56,051 nucleotides of DNA. Source: Myxococcales bacterium (GTDB taxonomy: Bacteria > Myxococcota > UBA727 > JABDBI01). The notes beneath the pieces were generated by a model that was given only the letters and a program-made list of their open reading frames with translations, was not told the origin of the DNA and did not search any database. The position numbers were made by a program, and so were the translations under genes. The stretch covers positions 1-56,051 of the forward strand of contig JAHFEG010000013.1 of NCBI GenBank assembly GCA_023248595.1. Direction: 5' to 3'. Shown here in pieces: positions 25,841-34,016 of the stretch. Position 1 is the stretch's first letter. The number at the start of each line of letters is the position of its first letter.

Positions 25841-25863
25841 AGGTGCCATAGCACCTTTATACT
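25841..25863 (+). promoter_or_regulatory. Inverted repeat next to a -10 box upstream of ppk2
   Basis: AGGTGC-CATA-GCACCT (25841-25856) is a perfect 6-bp inverted repeat, directly followed by TATACT (25858-25863), a good -10 box. No good -35 box is seen 16-18 bases upstream, where the repeat lies. A DNA-binding activator or repressor site is a reasonable guess. Confidence 0.35.
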
Positions 25864-25880
25864 GTCAATCAGGAGAGATG

Positions 25881-26744
25881 ATGTCAGCACTCATTCATGT
25901 TGTTTCTTTTCAAGAAAATCTCAAACTGAAAAGTATCGACAGCCAATTTACTGGTATTTTTGCAAGCAAAGAAGAAACAGAGCAAAAATTAAAAAAAGAC
26001 ATTAAAAAATTAATTGAACTACAAGAAGTGCTTTACGCAGAAAACAAACGCGCTTTATTATTAATTTTTCAAGGAATGGATACCTCAGGAAAAGACAGCA
26101 TGATCAAGCACATCATGAGTGGCGTTAATCCACAAGGCTGCGAAGTTCATAGTTTTAAGCCACCTTCTTCAGAGGAGCTTTCTCATGACTACCTATGGCG
26201 CTGCGCAAAGGTTGTGCCTGCTAAAGGAAAAATCGGAATTTTCAATCGATCTTATTATGAAGAAGTGACCATTGCGCGTGTGCATCATGAGTTGCTAAGC
26301 AAAGAAAATTTGCCGTCTAATTTGACCAACGGCCATCTTTGGGAGCGTCGCTGCGAAGAAATAAGCAATTACGAAAAATATTTAAGTGAGAATGGAATCG
26401 TTATCTTGAAATTTTTCTTACACATTTCTGAAAACGAGCAAAAACAGCGTATATTAAAACGCATTAACGATAAGACCAAGCATTGGAAATTTGATGTCAG
26501 CGATATTCGTGAACGAGAATATTGGAATAAATATCAATTTGCTTATGAAAAAGCAATTTCGCTTACCAGTACTGACTTTGCGCCATGGCATGTTGTTCCA
26601 TCTGATCAAAAATGGAGTGCTCGCATTGCTGTCGCTGAAGTGATTGTGGAAAAACTTCAACAAATGAAGCTTGCTTATCCTAAATTAAGCGCAAAAGGCG
26701 AGAACGATCTTAAAAAAGCCAAGATACTGTTAGAAAAGGTTTAA
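25881..26744 (+). CDS. Polyphosphate kinase 2 family phosphotransferase
   Basis: About 287 residues with Walker A QGMDTSGKDS near residue 65, the FKPPSSEELSHDYLWR segment and lid motif IFNRSYYEEV, all diagnostic of PPK2. These enzymes move phosphate between polyphosphate and nucleoside mono- or diphosphates. The single-domain length and NRSYYEEV fit the short PPK2 classes; nucleotide preference cannot be told here. The ATG at 25881 lies five bases after AGGAG, better than the ATG three bases earlier. The 3' end overlaps the convergent MFS gene by 15 bases. Confidence 0.92.
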   Translation: MSALIHVVSFQENLKLKSIDSQFTGIFASKEETEQKLKKDIKKLIELQEVLYAENKRALLLIFQGMDTSGKDSMIKHIMSGVNPQGCEVHSFKPPSSEELSHDYLWRCAKVVPAKGKIGIFNRSYYEEVTIARVHHELLSKENLPSNLTNGHLWERRCEEISNYEKYLSENGIVILKFFLHISENEQKQRILKRINDKTKHWKFDVSDIREREYWNKYQFAYEKAISLTSTDFAPWHVVPSDQKWSARIAVAEVIVEKLQQMKLAYPKLSAKGENDLKKAKILLEKV

Positions 26745-27974
26745 TGTCCCATACCAAATTACAACGGAACCTGGGTTCGCGGGAGCCTTTTCTCTGGCCT
26801 TGATGACCACCATGGCCATGGGAAATGCCAAAATCGCTAAAGCAAAAATAATGATACCCACCGGGAAAAAAGTGTCGTCGTAAACAGCACCCATGACCGA
26901 TGCTGCAATAGCCATGAACAATAAACGCAAGGCTTGAAAAAGTGCAGCGGAACTAGCCCGCAACGAAGGAAACATATCCATGATACTAGAAAACATAATG
27001 CAGCCAGGCAAAGCAATGCCACCGGTAAAAAGACACATAAAAAACGTGATCGATAACGGGTGATCTTGATGCATGACGCCAATGCCAAACAAAATTCCAC
27101 CGGCAATTAAAGAAAGCCAAAAACTGCCACGCAATAATTGATTGGAATCAAAATATTTTATCAAAATCGGAATTACCAAACTGACAGTAGCAAAAGTTCC
27201 GACGACTGAACCTTGATAGTAGGCATATTGGCTTAAGGGAACGTTTAGCGTTTCCATAAATAAAAGGGGGATAATTCCAATAAACATAAAGTAGGCAGCA
27301 GCCAAAAAAGACATGCTCAAGGTCGCAAACATGAATAATCGATCAGTTAGAAGCGTCCAATATCCTGACAGCATTTGCTGCACACGAAAAGGTTGCCGAT
27401 TTTGAATGGTTTCGGGAAGCAACCATGCAATCATAATAGCGCCCAAAAGAGATCCTGCACCGATGACCACAAAGTTAGATTGCCAGCCAAAATCTCTTGT
27501 TAAATAAACACCGATGATAGGAGCTGCAGCCATGACGAGCGTCACTGTTGTATTCATGACAGATAAAAGGCGGGTTTGTTTTTCACCTTGGTAAATATCG
27601 CCGATAACAGCCAAACTAATTGTGAGTGGTGCACCCACGCCAACACCCTGAATAAAACGCCCGAGCAAAATGCCTTCGATATTGAGTGTAAACACACAAA
27701 GCGCACTTCCTAAAACAAAAAGTAGCGAACCAATAATCAACAATGGACGACGTCCATAACTATCAGCCAAAGGGCCGCAAATCAAACTTGAACAAAAAAA
27801 TCCGAAAAAGTTAAGACTCAAAGTCCACTGAATAGTTTGTTCGTTGGTGCTAAAATAGTGCATCATTTGCGGGAAGGCAGGCGCATATAAATCTAATTCG
27901 CTCCAGCCAACGATCAACAAAATTAACAAAACAACAGGCACCCATGGGGATGTCTTGTTAAGTGGAGTAAACAT
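26730..27974 (-). CDS. MFS drug efflux transporter, Bcr/CflA type
   Basis: A 414-residue, twelve-helix major facilitator. The first helix carries SELDLYAPAFPQM, typical of Bcr/CflA exporters. Between helices 2 and 3 lies GPLADSYGRRPLL, the MFS motif A, and helix 5 has AAAPIIGVYL. Likely exports drugs or small metabolites using the proton gradient; the substrate is unknown. It follows rbfA by 33 bases on the same strand but has no functional link to that operon. Confidence 0.88.
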   Translation of the reverse strand: MFTPLNKTSPWVPVVLLILLIVGWSELDLYAPAFPQMMHYFSTNEQTIQWTLSLNFFGFFCSSLICGPLADSYGRRPLLIIGSLLFVLGSALCVFTLNIEGILLGRFIQGVGVGAPLTISLAVIGDIYQGEKQTRLLSVMNTTVTLVMAAAPIIGVYLTRDFGWQSNFVVIGAGSLLGAIMIAWLLPETIQNRQPFRVQQMLSGYWTLLTDRLFMFATLSMSFLAAAYFMFIGIIPLLFMETLNVPLSQYAYYQGSVVGTFATVSLVIPILIKYFDSNQLLRGSFWLSLIAGGILFGIGVMHQDHPLSITFFMCLFTGGIALPGCIMFSSIMDMFPSLRASSAALFQALRLLFMAIAASVMGAVYDDTFFPVGIIIFALAILAFPMAMVVIKAREKAPANPGSVVIWYGTLNLF

Positions 27975-28007
27975 TTTTTAAACTCGCTTTATTTTTTTTA
28001 AAAAAAC

Positions 28008-28346
28008 TTACTTTGGCAAATTATTTAAAATTTGGTGAATATGAGCAACTTTTTCTGGGCTCTCATCGAGGATAAAAACCAGCGTAGGAACGATGCGCAA
28101 ACGCACTTTCTTAGCCACTTCTTGTCTTAAAAGCCATTTTTCTGCTTCTAAAACCTTCGTGGCCAAGGCACAATCTGCATCACTTCCAAAAACAGAAAAA
28201 GAAATTTTAGCAACGCTCAAATCAGGACTAACTTTGACGTTGCTAATGGTGACAAACCCAGGAAGAGGTGTTCTTAAACCGTGAATTAAGCACTCGGAAA
28301 TCACTTTGTGAATTTCAGCTGAGACACGTTCTGCTCGAATAGACAT
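28008..28346 (-). CDS. rbfA: 30S ribosome-binding factor A
   Basis: A 112-residue KH-like protein beginning MSIRAERVSAEIHKVISE, with ISNVKVSPDLSVAKISFSV and LRIVPTLVFILDES, the RbfA fold. It assists maturation of the 16S rRNA 5' region. AAGGAAG lies six bases before the ATG at 28346. It is the last conserved gene of the rimP-nusA-ylxR-infB-rbfA operon; truB does not follow. Confidence 0.95.
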   Translation of the reverse strand: MSIRAERVSAEIHKVISECLIHGLRTPLPGFVTISNVKVSPDLSVAKISFSVFGSDADCALATKVLEAEKWLLRQEVAKKVRLRIVPTLVFILDESPEKVAHIHQILNNLPK

Positions 28347-28358
28347 CACATTCTTCCT

Positions 28359-31019
28359 TTATGAGACTGAGGCAGGCATCGTACCTTCTATTTTCGGTGC
28401 CGTCTTCGGTTCGTTCTTAATCGCTTCATCTAATTTGGCAGCAACTTGTTTGGTATCGAAACATTCAATCGTATCGCCTTCTTTTAGATCATCAAAGCCC
28501 AAAACACCCAAACCACACTCGTAGCCAAGTGTGACTTCACGTACGTCGTCTTTAAAGCGTCTTAAGCTAGTAATACCACCTTGAAAGAGCACCTTGTTGT
28601 CACGTTTCACGCGCACATTGGCTGAACGTATAATTTTTCCGTCCGTGACATAGCAACCAGCAATCATGCCTAACTTCGTAACAGGAAATACCTGTCTGAC
28701 TTCGGCTTTACCCAGATAGCTTTCTTCAATTACAGGAGACAAGAGACCTGCCATGGCCAAGCGAACTTCATCTAATACAGCATAAATAATACTGTAAGAA
28801 CGCACGTCCACTTTTTCTTGAGCAGCTAAGACTTGCGCTTTGCTGTCTGGTTTGGAGTTAAAGCCAATAATGATTGCCTTGGAAGCGAGCGCCAAGTTGA
28901 CATCATTTTCTGTAATGGTGCCCACGCCTGCATGCACAACATCAACAGTGACTTGCCTTGTCGACAGACCCTTTAATGCGGATGCCAATGCTTCAACAGA
29001 GCCGTAGACGTCTGCTTTGACAATCAAGCGCATGGTATAACCTTTGTCTTGCGGTGATGATTGCAAAAAGTTCTCTAAGCTAACGCGTGAGGTTTTCATC
29101 AACTCTTGTTCGCGTATTTTTTGGGCACGATGATCAGCGATCACTCTTGCTAATTTATCATCAGCCACGACATTGAATTTATCGCCGGCCATTGGCACGC
29201 CTGATAATCCCAATATTTGCACTGCCATCGAAGGACCCGCTTCTTCAAGTGGCCTTCCAGCAGAATCGTGCATCGCGCGGATACGGCCTGTGTGCTCGCC
29301 GGCCACAACGTTATCGCCCAAGCGCAAGGTGCCTGCCTGGGTTAATACCGTCGCGACAGGTCCACGGCCCTTATCTAGCTTCGCTTCGATGACACAGCCC
29401 TGTGCTGCTTTTTCAGGGTTAGCGTTCAATTCCATCATTTCTGCTTGATTAATTAAGCCTTCGAGCAACTCATCGAGGCCTTGCTTTTTAAGCGCTGAAA
29501 CCTTGAATACTTGGGTTTCTCCGCCCCACTCTTCTGAGACAACGCCATGCTCTGACAATTGTTGTAGCACACGTTCAGGTTTAGCATTTGGAGCATCGAT
29601 TTTGTTAACAGCGACAACAATCGGAACCTTGGCTGCTTTGGCATGATCAATGGCTTCAATGGTTTGCGGCATCACACCGTCGTCAGCTGCAACCACCAAA
29701 ATAACGATGTCAGTCACTTGAGCACCGCGTGCGCGCATGGAAGTAAAGGCTTCGTGACCAGGTGTATCCAGAAAAGTAACAGGTCCGCGTGCGGTTTGCA
29801 CAGTATACGCACCAATGTGTTGGGTGATTCCGCCCGCTTCACCGCCAGCGACGTTGGCTTGACGTAGAGCATCTAGGATGCTCGTCTTACCATGATCAAC
29901 ATGACCCATCACTGTGACAACAGGAGGTCTATGCTTTAAGCTCTCGGGTTGATCGATCACTTCTTTCAATAAATCGGTTTCTTCAAATGCAACGTTTTTA
30001 ACTTCGTATTCAAATTCAGAGGCAACAATTGCTGCGGTATCTGGATCAATCGGCTGATTCACGGTGACCATCATGCCCATACCCATTAATTTGGAAACAA
30101 CCTGCCCTGCCTTAATCGACATTTGATGGGCTAAATCGTTGACAGTAATTGGTCCTGAAAGCTCAACCACACGTTTATGCGCAGCTGCCTGAGTAATCTG
30201 TGTACCTCTACCACTAATCTTTCTGCCCTTTTTCTTTTTCCCAGGTTGCAGCCAAAGCTCGTAGCCACCTGATTTAAGTTCTTTACGCTCGCTATCGCTG
30301 ACATAGACGTCTTTGGTTTTTTTCTTAGATGGCCTTGCTCCTGGTTTTTGCCCAGAAGTCATGTCAATCATCTGTGTAGGTCCACCAAAGTTATCATGAA
30401 CCACTTTGATTTCACGAATACCAGCAGGGAATTGCGGCCGTGGAGCACCACCAGTATGACCACCGGGTCCTCTAGGAACGCCGGTTTTTGGTCTAAAGGT
30501 GCGACCTTCTGATGCTAGTCTGGCACGAATGGCGCTGGCATCAATGACACGAACGACATTGTTCCCAGGAATCGATGGTACCGGGATAGCACCCCGTGGT
30601 AAAACCTGAATTTTATTAGGGGACGACTCAGGTTTTTGCACCTGTACTTTTATGGCAGGTTCGCTGACGGCTGACGTTTGCTCAAGCGGTATAATTTCGT
30701 CCTCTTTGCTTTCGGCCATGATTTCTGTTTTCAAAGGTGCCGATTCAATCATTTCTTGAACAGGCGCTGGCAAGCTCGAGGTTTCCTCTACACTTGCGCT
30801 AGATGATTCTTCTCGTCTTCTGCGCAAAACAGTTCTTGTTTTTGCGCCACTTTGAGATTCAGCTGATGTAGGGGAATTAAGCAATTGCATTGTGGCGGCC
30901 TCGTCAATACTACTTGAATGGGTTTTAATAACCATGCCCTTTGCGGCCAGTTTTGTCATCAATTCTTGATTGGACATATTAAGCTTTTTTGCAAGCTCAT
31001 GCACGCGTACTTTACCCAT
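28359..31019 (-). CDS. infB: Translation initiation factor IF-2
   Basis: An 886-residue factor. Residues 1-50 form an IF2 N-terminal helical module (VRVHELAKKLNMSNQELM). Residues 50-250 are a low-complexity linker, and a second IF2_N-like module lies near 290. The G domain has GHVDHGKT at 372-379, DTPGHEAF and NKID. Domains II to IV follow. IF-2 brings fMet-tRNA to the 30S subunit. Its ATG overlaps the ylxR stop by eight bases, so translation is probably coupled. Confidence 0.97.
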   Translation of the reverse strand: MGKVRVHELAKKLNMSNQELMTKLAAKGMVIKTHSSSIDEAATMQLLNSPTSAESQSGAKTRTVLRRRREESSSASVEETSSLPAPVQEMIESAPLKTEIMAESKEDEIIPLEQTSAVSEPAIKVQVQKPESSPNKIQVLPRGAIPVPSIPGNNVVRVIDASAIRARLASEGRTFRPKTGVPRGPGGHTGGAPRPQFPAGIREIKVVHDNFGGPTQMIDMTSGQKPGARPSKKKTKDVYVSDSERKELKSGGYELWLQPGKKKKGRKISGRGTQITQAAAHKRVVELSGPITVNDLAHQMSIKAGQVVSKLMGMGMMVTVNQPIDPDTAAIVASEFEYEVKNVAFEETDLLKEVIDQPESLKHRPPVVTVMGHVDHGKTSILDALRQANVAGGEAGGITQHIGAYTVQTARGPVTFLDTPGHEAFTSMRARGAQVTDIVILVVAADDGVMPQTIEAIDHAKAAKVPIVVAVNKIDAPNAKPERVLQQLSEHGVVSEEWGGETQVFKVSALKKQGLDELLEGLINQAEMMELNANPEKAAQGCVIEAKLDKGRGPVATVLTQAGTLRLGDNVVAGEHTGRIRAMHDSAGRPLEEAGPSMAVQILGLSGVPMAGDKFNVVADDKLARVIADHRAQKIREQELMKTSRVSLENFLQSSPQDKGYTMRLIVKADVYGSVEALASALKGLSTRQVTVDVVHAGVGTITENDVNLALASKAIIIGFNSKPDSKAQVLAAQEKVDVRSYSIIYAVLDEVRLAMAGLLSPVIEESYLGKAEVRQVFPVTKLGMIAGCYVTDGKIIRSANVRVKRDNKVLFQGGITSLRRFKDDVREVTLGYECGLGVLGFDDLKEGDTIECFDTKQVAAKLDEAIKNEPKTAPKIEGTMPASVS

Positions 31020-31683
31020 TGAAAATCTCCTCGTTCATTCGCTCGCCAGGGTTCTTCAAAAATTGCCATCGCAGTAAATCACAAATAATGCGATCACTTA
31101 TACGCCCTTTTAGCAAGGCAACAACACCTGTTAAGGAACGACCCAAAGCTTGGCCCATTAAATTCTTAGATGGTCCTGTCAGAACCACCACATCTTTTGT
31201 TTGCTTTAATTCATCAAAGTCTAGTTCTGTTACTGAACGCTCTGATAAATCATAGGCAATCACTATCGCTTTTATTTTATCACTCACTCTATCTTCTTGT
31301 ACTTTTGTGCGACCAACAACACATTGACCTGCACAATATGCAAGACCCAAATTTTCTAAAATACGATGAAGCAAATTCTCTTTGATTGACGTGAGCAAAT
31401 TCGCATCATCAACTAAAATCGAACCTTTAAAAGAACGATTAAACGCTCTTTTCTTGAGCGCATTTTGAAAACAGTTCTCATTTGCGCAAACATAAGCTCC
31501 ACGCCCGGGCGCGTAGCCTTTGACGTCGAACACCAATTCTAGACGTGGCGAAACAACAAAACGCAGCAAACTTTCTGCCTCATACGCTTTTCGACAAGCA
31601 ATGCAAATGCGACACGCAGACCCTGCGTCTGTTTGCGTCACCTCTTGTTCTTGCTCGTCTTGTGATAATATCGCCATTTCCAT
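31012..31683 (-). CDS. YlxR-L7Ae fusion, predicted RNA-binding protein
   Basis: A 223-residue protein of two parts. Residues about 20-90 are a YlxR (DUF448) domain with RICIACRKAYEAESLLRFV and PGRGAYVCANENC. Residues about 125-215 resemble an L7Ae/Gadd45-type domain (VVVLTGPSKNLMGQALGRSL). In Gram-positives these are separate adjacent genes between nusA and infB; the fused form is known from some proteobacterial lineages. The cysteine pairs may bind a metal. It starts three bases after nusA stops. Role is presumably in RNA or ribosome biology, not established here. Confidence 0.85.
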   Translation of the reverse strand: MEMAILSQDEQEQEVTQTDAGSACRICIACRKAYEAESLLRFVVSPRLELVFDVKGYAPGRGAYVCANENCFQNALKKRAFNRSFKGSILVDDANLLTSIKENLLHRILENLGLAYCAGQCVVGRTKVQEDRVSDKIKAIVIAYDLSERSVTELDFDELKQTKDVVVLTGPSKNLMGQALGRSLTGVVALLKGRISDRIICDLLRWQFLKNPGERMNEEIFNG

Positions 31684-31686
31684 TAA

Positions 31687-33246
31687 TTAAAGTGCACCCT
31701 CGGACAGCAAAGACAAAACCTGCGCTGCTTTAGCGTGAATCGTTTTTGCTTCCTCTAAAGGAATCTCAACCGTCTTGGCCAAATTTTGAACATCTTCAAA
31801 ATAAATATCCCCCAAGTCCAAATAAGAATTATCTGTCAATTTCTGAATCAAATCATCCGTCGCTTCAAGTGCAGATAATGCCAACTCTTCTTCTCGACCT
31901 TCTTTTTCAAAGCGCTCTACCAAAGCATCAAAAATTAACATCGAATCATGGCTCGTTTTTGTCTTGCCTTTCACACGTGGTTTTTGCGCATTCTCAACTT
32001 TTACAAATTCCATGGCCCCTGATTTTAGTCTTGCCGCAACGTCTTTACCAATTCCTGGAAGATTTTCCAGTAAAATCTCGTCGGCATTGGCGACATCTTT
32101 CATCGTGCGAAAACCATGATTGTACAATGTTTGAATTTGAAACTCAGTCAAACCTTCAATGCGTGACAAAGAGACACCGACTTGCTCACGTTCTTCAGCA
32201 ACTTTGGTTTCAGAATTAATATCGATCTTCCACCCTGTTAGCTCTGCCGCCAGACGGACATTTTGTCCACGACGTCCAATTGCTAAAGAGAGTTGATCAT
32301 CAGGGACCACAATTTGCATGCTGTGTTCAGCTTCATTGACAAGAACCCGCGTGACTTCCGCTGGTGCCAAAGCATTGCAAACAAAGCGTGCATCATCTTG
32401 ATCGTAAGGAACAATATCAATCTTTTCGCCGCGAAGTTCTTGCACAACCGCTTGGACTCTTGAGCCCTTCATGCCAACGCAGGCACCAACTGGATCGACG
32501 TCACTGTCTTTGGAGCGCACAGCGATTTTGGTTCTGAATCCAGCTTCACGAGCAACACTTTCAATGGTGACAATATTATCATTCATTTCAGGAACTTCTT
32601 GCTCAAATAGCTTCACCACTAAATTAGGGTGAGTTCTCGATAAAACAATTTGTGCACCTCGTGAAATTTCTAGCACGTCTAACACATAAGCAACCATGCG
32701 ATCGCCGGCGCGGACATTTTCTTTAGAAACTTGTTCTCTGGTGGGGACAACTGCTTCTGCACGCCCTAAATCGACAATAATAGCGCCGCGTTCAAATCTG
32801 CGGACCGTACCAGTGATCAATTCATCTTTGCGGTTTTTGTACTCGTCATAAATCATCATGCGTTCAGCTTCACGTACCCGCTGTACAATGATCTGTTTGG
32901 CGTTTTGTGCTGCAATTCTGCCAAAATCGCGCGTGTCTAGTTTTATGCCTAAGTCCTCGCCAATGGCGTCCTGGGTCAATTCAGGATCCATTTTTTTGGC
33001 GTCAGCAAAACCAATTTCAACAGTTGGATTGGTTACTTCGTTGACGATTTGCTTAAACTCGTAAACTTCTACTTCACCGGCATCCACGTTGTAACGGGCT
33101 TCCAAATCTGCGTGAGGCCCCAGTTTTTTACGCGCAGCACTTAACATGGCCGCTTCCAGTGCTGAAACAAGCACATCTTTATCGATGTTTTTTTCTTTGC
33201 CAACCTGTTCAATTACAGCTGTCAAATTGAGTTGATTAATATCCAT
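31687..33246 (-). CDS. nusA: Transcription termination/antitermination protein NusA
   Basis: A 519-residue protein with N-terminal RNA-polymerase-binding domain, an S1 domain (GTVRRFERGAIIVDLGRAEA), two KH domains (DPVGACVGMKGSRVQAV and LSLAIGRRGQNVRLAAELTG) and helix-hairpin-helix repeats ending with LENLPGIGKDVAARL. It modulates pausing and termination. The ATG overlaps the rimP stop by one base. Confidence 0.97.
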   Translation of the reverse strand: MDINQLNLTAVIEQVGKEKNIDKDVLVSALEAAMLSAARKKLGPHADLEARYNVDAGEVEVYEFKQIVNEVTNPTVEIGFADAKKMDPELTQDAIGEDLGIKLDTRDFGRIAAQNAKQIIVQRVREAERMMIYDEYKNRKDELITGTVRRFERGAIIVDLGRAEAVVPTREQVSKENVRAGDRMVAYVLDVLEISRGAQIVLSRTHPNLVVKLFEQEVPEMNDNIVTIESVAREAGFRTKIAVRSKDSDVDPVGACVGMKGSRVQAVVQELRGEKIDIVPYDQDDARFVCNALAPAEVTRVLVNEAEHSMQIVVPDDQLSLAIGRRGQNVRLAAELTGWKIDINSETKVAEEREQVGVSLSRIEGLTEFQIQTLYNHGFRTMKDVANADEILLENLPGIGKDVAARLKSGAMEFVKVENAQKPRVKGKTKTSHDSMLIFDALVERFEKEGREEELALSALEATDDLIQKLTDNSYLDLGDIYFEDVQNLAKTVEIPLEEAKTIHAKAAQVLSLLSEGAL

Positions 33247-33824
33247 TATTTACTCCGCTTAACGTTTTTATTCGGAAATTCATAAATCACATGTGCATCG
33301 CGCAGGGCACTCCAAGGAATTTGGAGCACTTCATCCGGTTGGCCAGATTGCAAGCTCACACCTTGCTCATTTAATGATTGCAGCCGGCCAGTCAGTACTT
33401 TTGGCCTGCCTTGACTGTCTGCTTTCAAACGAATGAGTTTGCCTAACACTGCTTCAAAATGACTTTTTTTAGCCAAAGGCCGATCCAATCCAGGACTGGA
33501 AACTTCAAGTTCATAACTTGTACTAAATAATTTTTTTGTCGCATCGATAACATCGAGCGCATCACCAATCAGACGATTAAGAAATTCCAACTGGTCCAAA
33601 GTTACGGAGCTGGGACCTAGCAAGCCGTCGATATAAAGTGCTACTTTAGCGCTCTTTTTTTGAGTGCTTATTTTGATGTGTACTAATTCACAACCATGAG
33701 CAAACGCGATCGGCGCAGCAACCAAAGTCACTTGCTTCTCGAGCTCAGTTTGAGAAAGTACAAACGTTTCAATATTTTCAAGGCGTTGCGTTGTCATGCC
33801 CAAATACCTGTTCAAATCCTTCAT
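33246..33824 (-). CDS. rimP: Ribosome maturation factor RimP
   Basis: A 192-residue protein with the signature YELEVSSPGLDRPL near residue 105 and a C-terminal SH3-like part (LTGRLQSLNEQGVSL). It supports 30S assembly. The ATG at 33824 has no clear ribosome site; an in-frame ATG at 33797 is a possible alternative and would remove nine residues. It is the first gene of the operon, with a leader of about 140 bases. Confidence 0.94.
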   Translation of the reverse strand: MKDLNRYLGMTTQRLENIETFVLSQTELEKQVTLVAAPIAFAHGCELVHIKISTQKKSAKVALYIDGLLGPSSVTLDQLEFLNRLIGDALDVIDATKKLFSTSYELEVSSPGLDRPLAKKSHFEAVLGKLIRLKADSQGRPKVLTGRLQSLNEQGVSLQSGQPDEVLQIPWSALRDAHVIYEFPNKNVKRSK

Positions 33825-33968
33825 AAAAAAACATCTGCCCAGCCCTCTTTAACGACTTTCGAGCTTTGCCCTTTTTTCGTTAAAAAAGCCCGGTACCAAT
33901 GTTCATGCGGTATTCAATAGGAAGAAAAACGCCTGTGCTGGACTTAAAATATGACTGGTACCTAAGTG
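33825..33968 (-). promoter_or_regulatory. Long structured leader of the rimP-nusA operon
   Basis: The predicted transcript leader holds two paired segments. GGTACCA/TGGTACC arms (33892-33898 and 33956-33962) enclose about 57 bases. The second hairpin pairs 33877-33886 with 33846-33855 (TTTAACGA type arms), preceded by GGGC and a run of six T. Autogenous control of the nusA operon at its leader is known in other bacteria; here it is an inference from structure only. Confidence 0.35.
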
Positions 33969-33974
33969 GCGCTT

Positions 33975-34003
33975 TAAATAACAAATGAATGCAGGGTTGT
34001 AAA
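33975..34003 (-). promoter_or_regulatory. Probable promoter of the rimP-nusA-infB operon
   Basis: Reverse-strand TTTACA (33998-34003) and TATTTA (33975-33980) are separated by 17 bases. It lies in the gap after hflX and would start transcription near 33968. Confidence 0.5.
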
Positions 34004-34016
34004 GGCTTTGTTTCCT

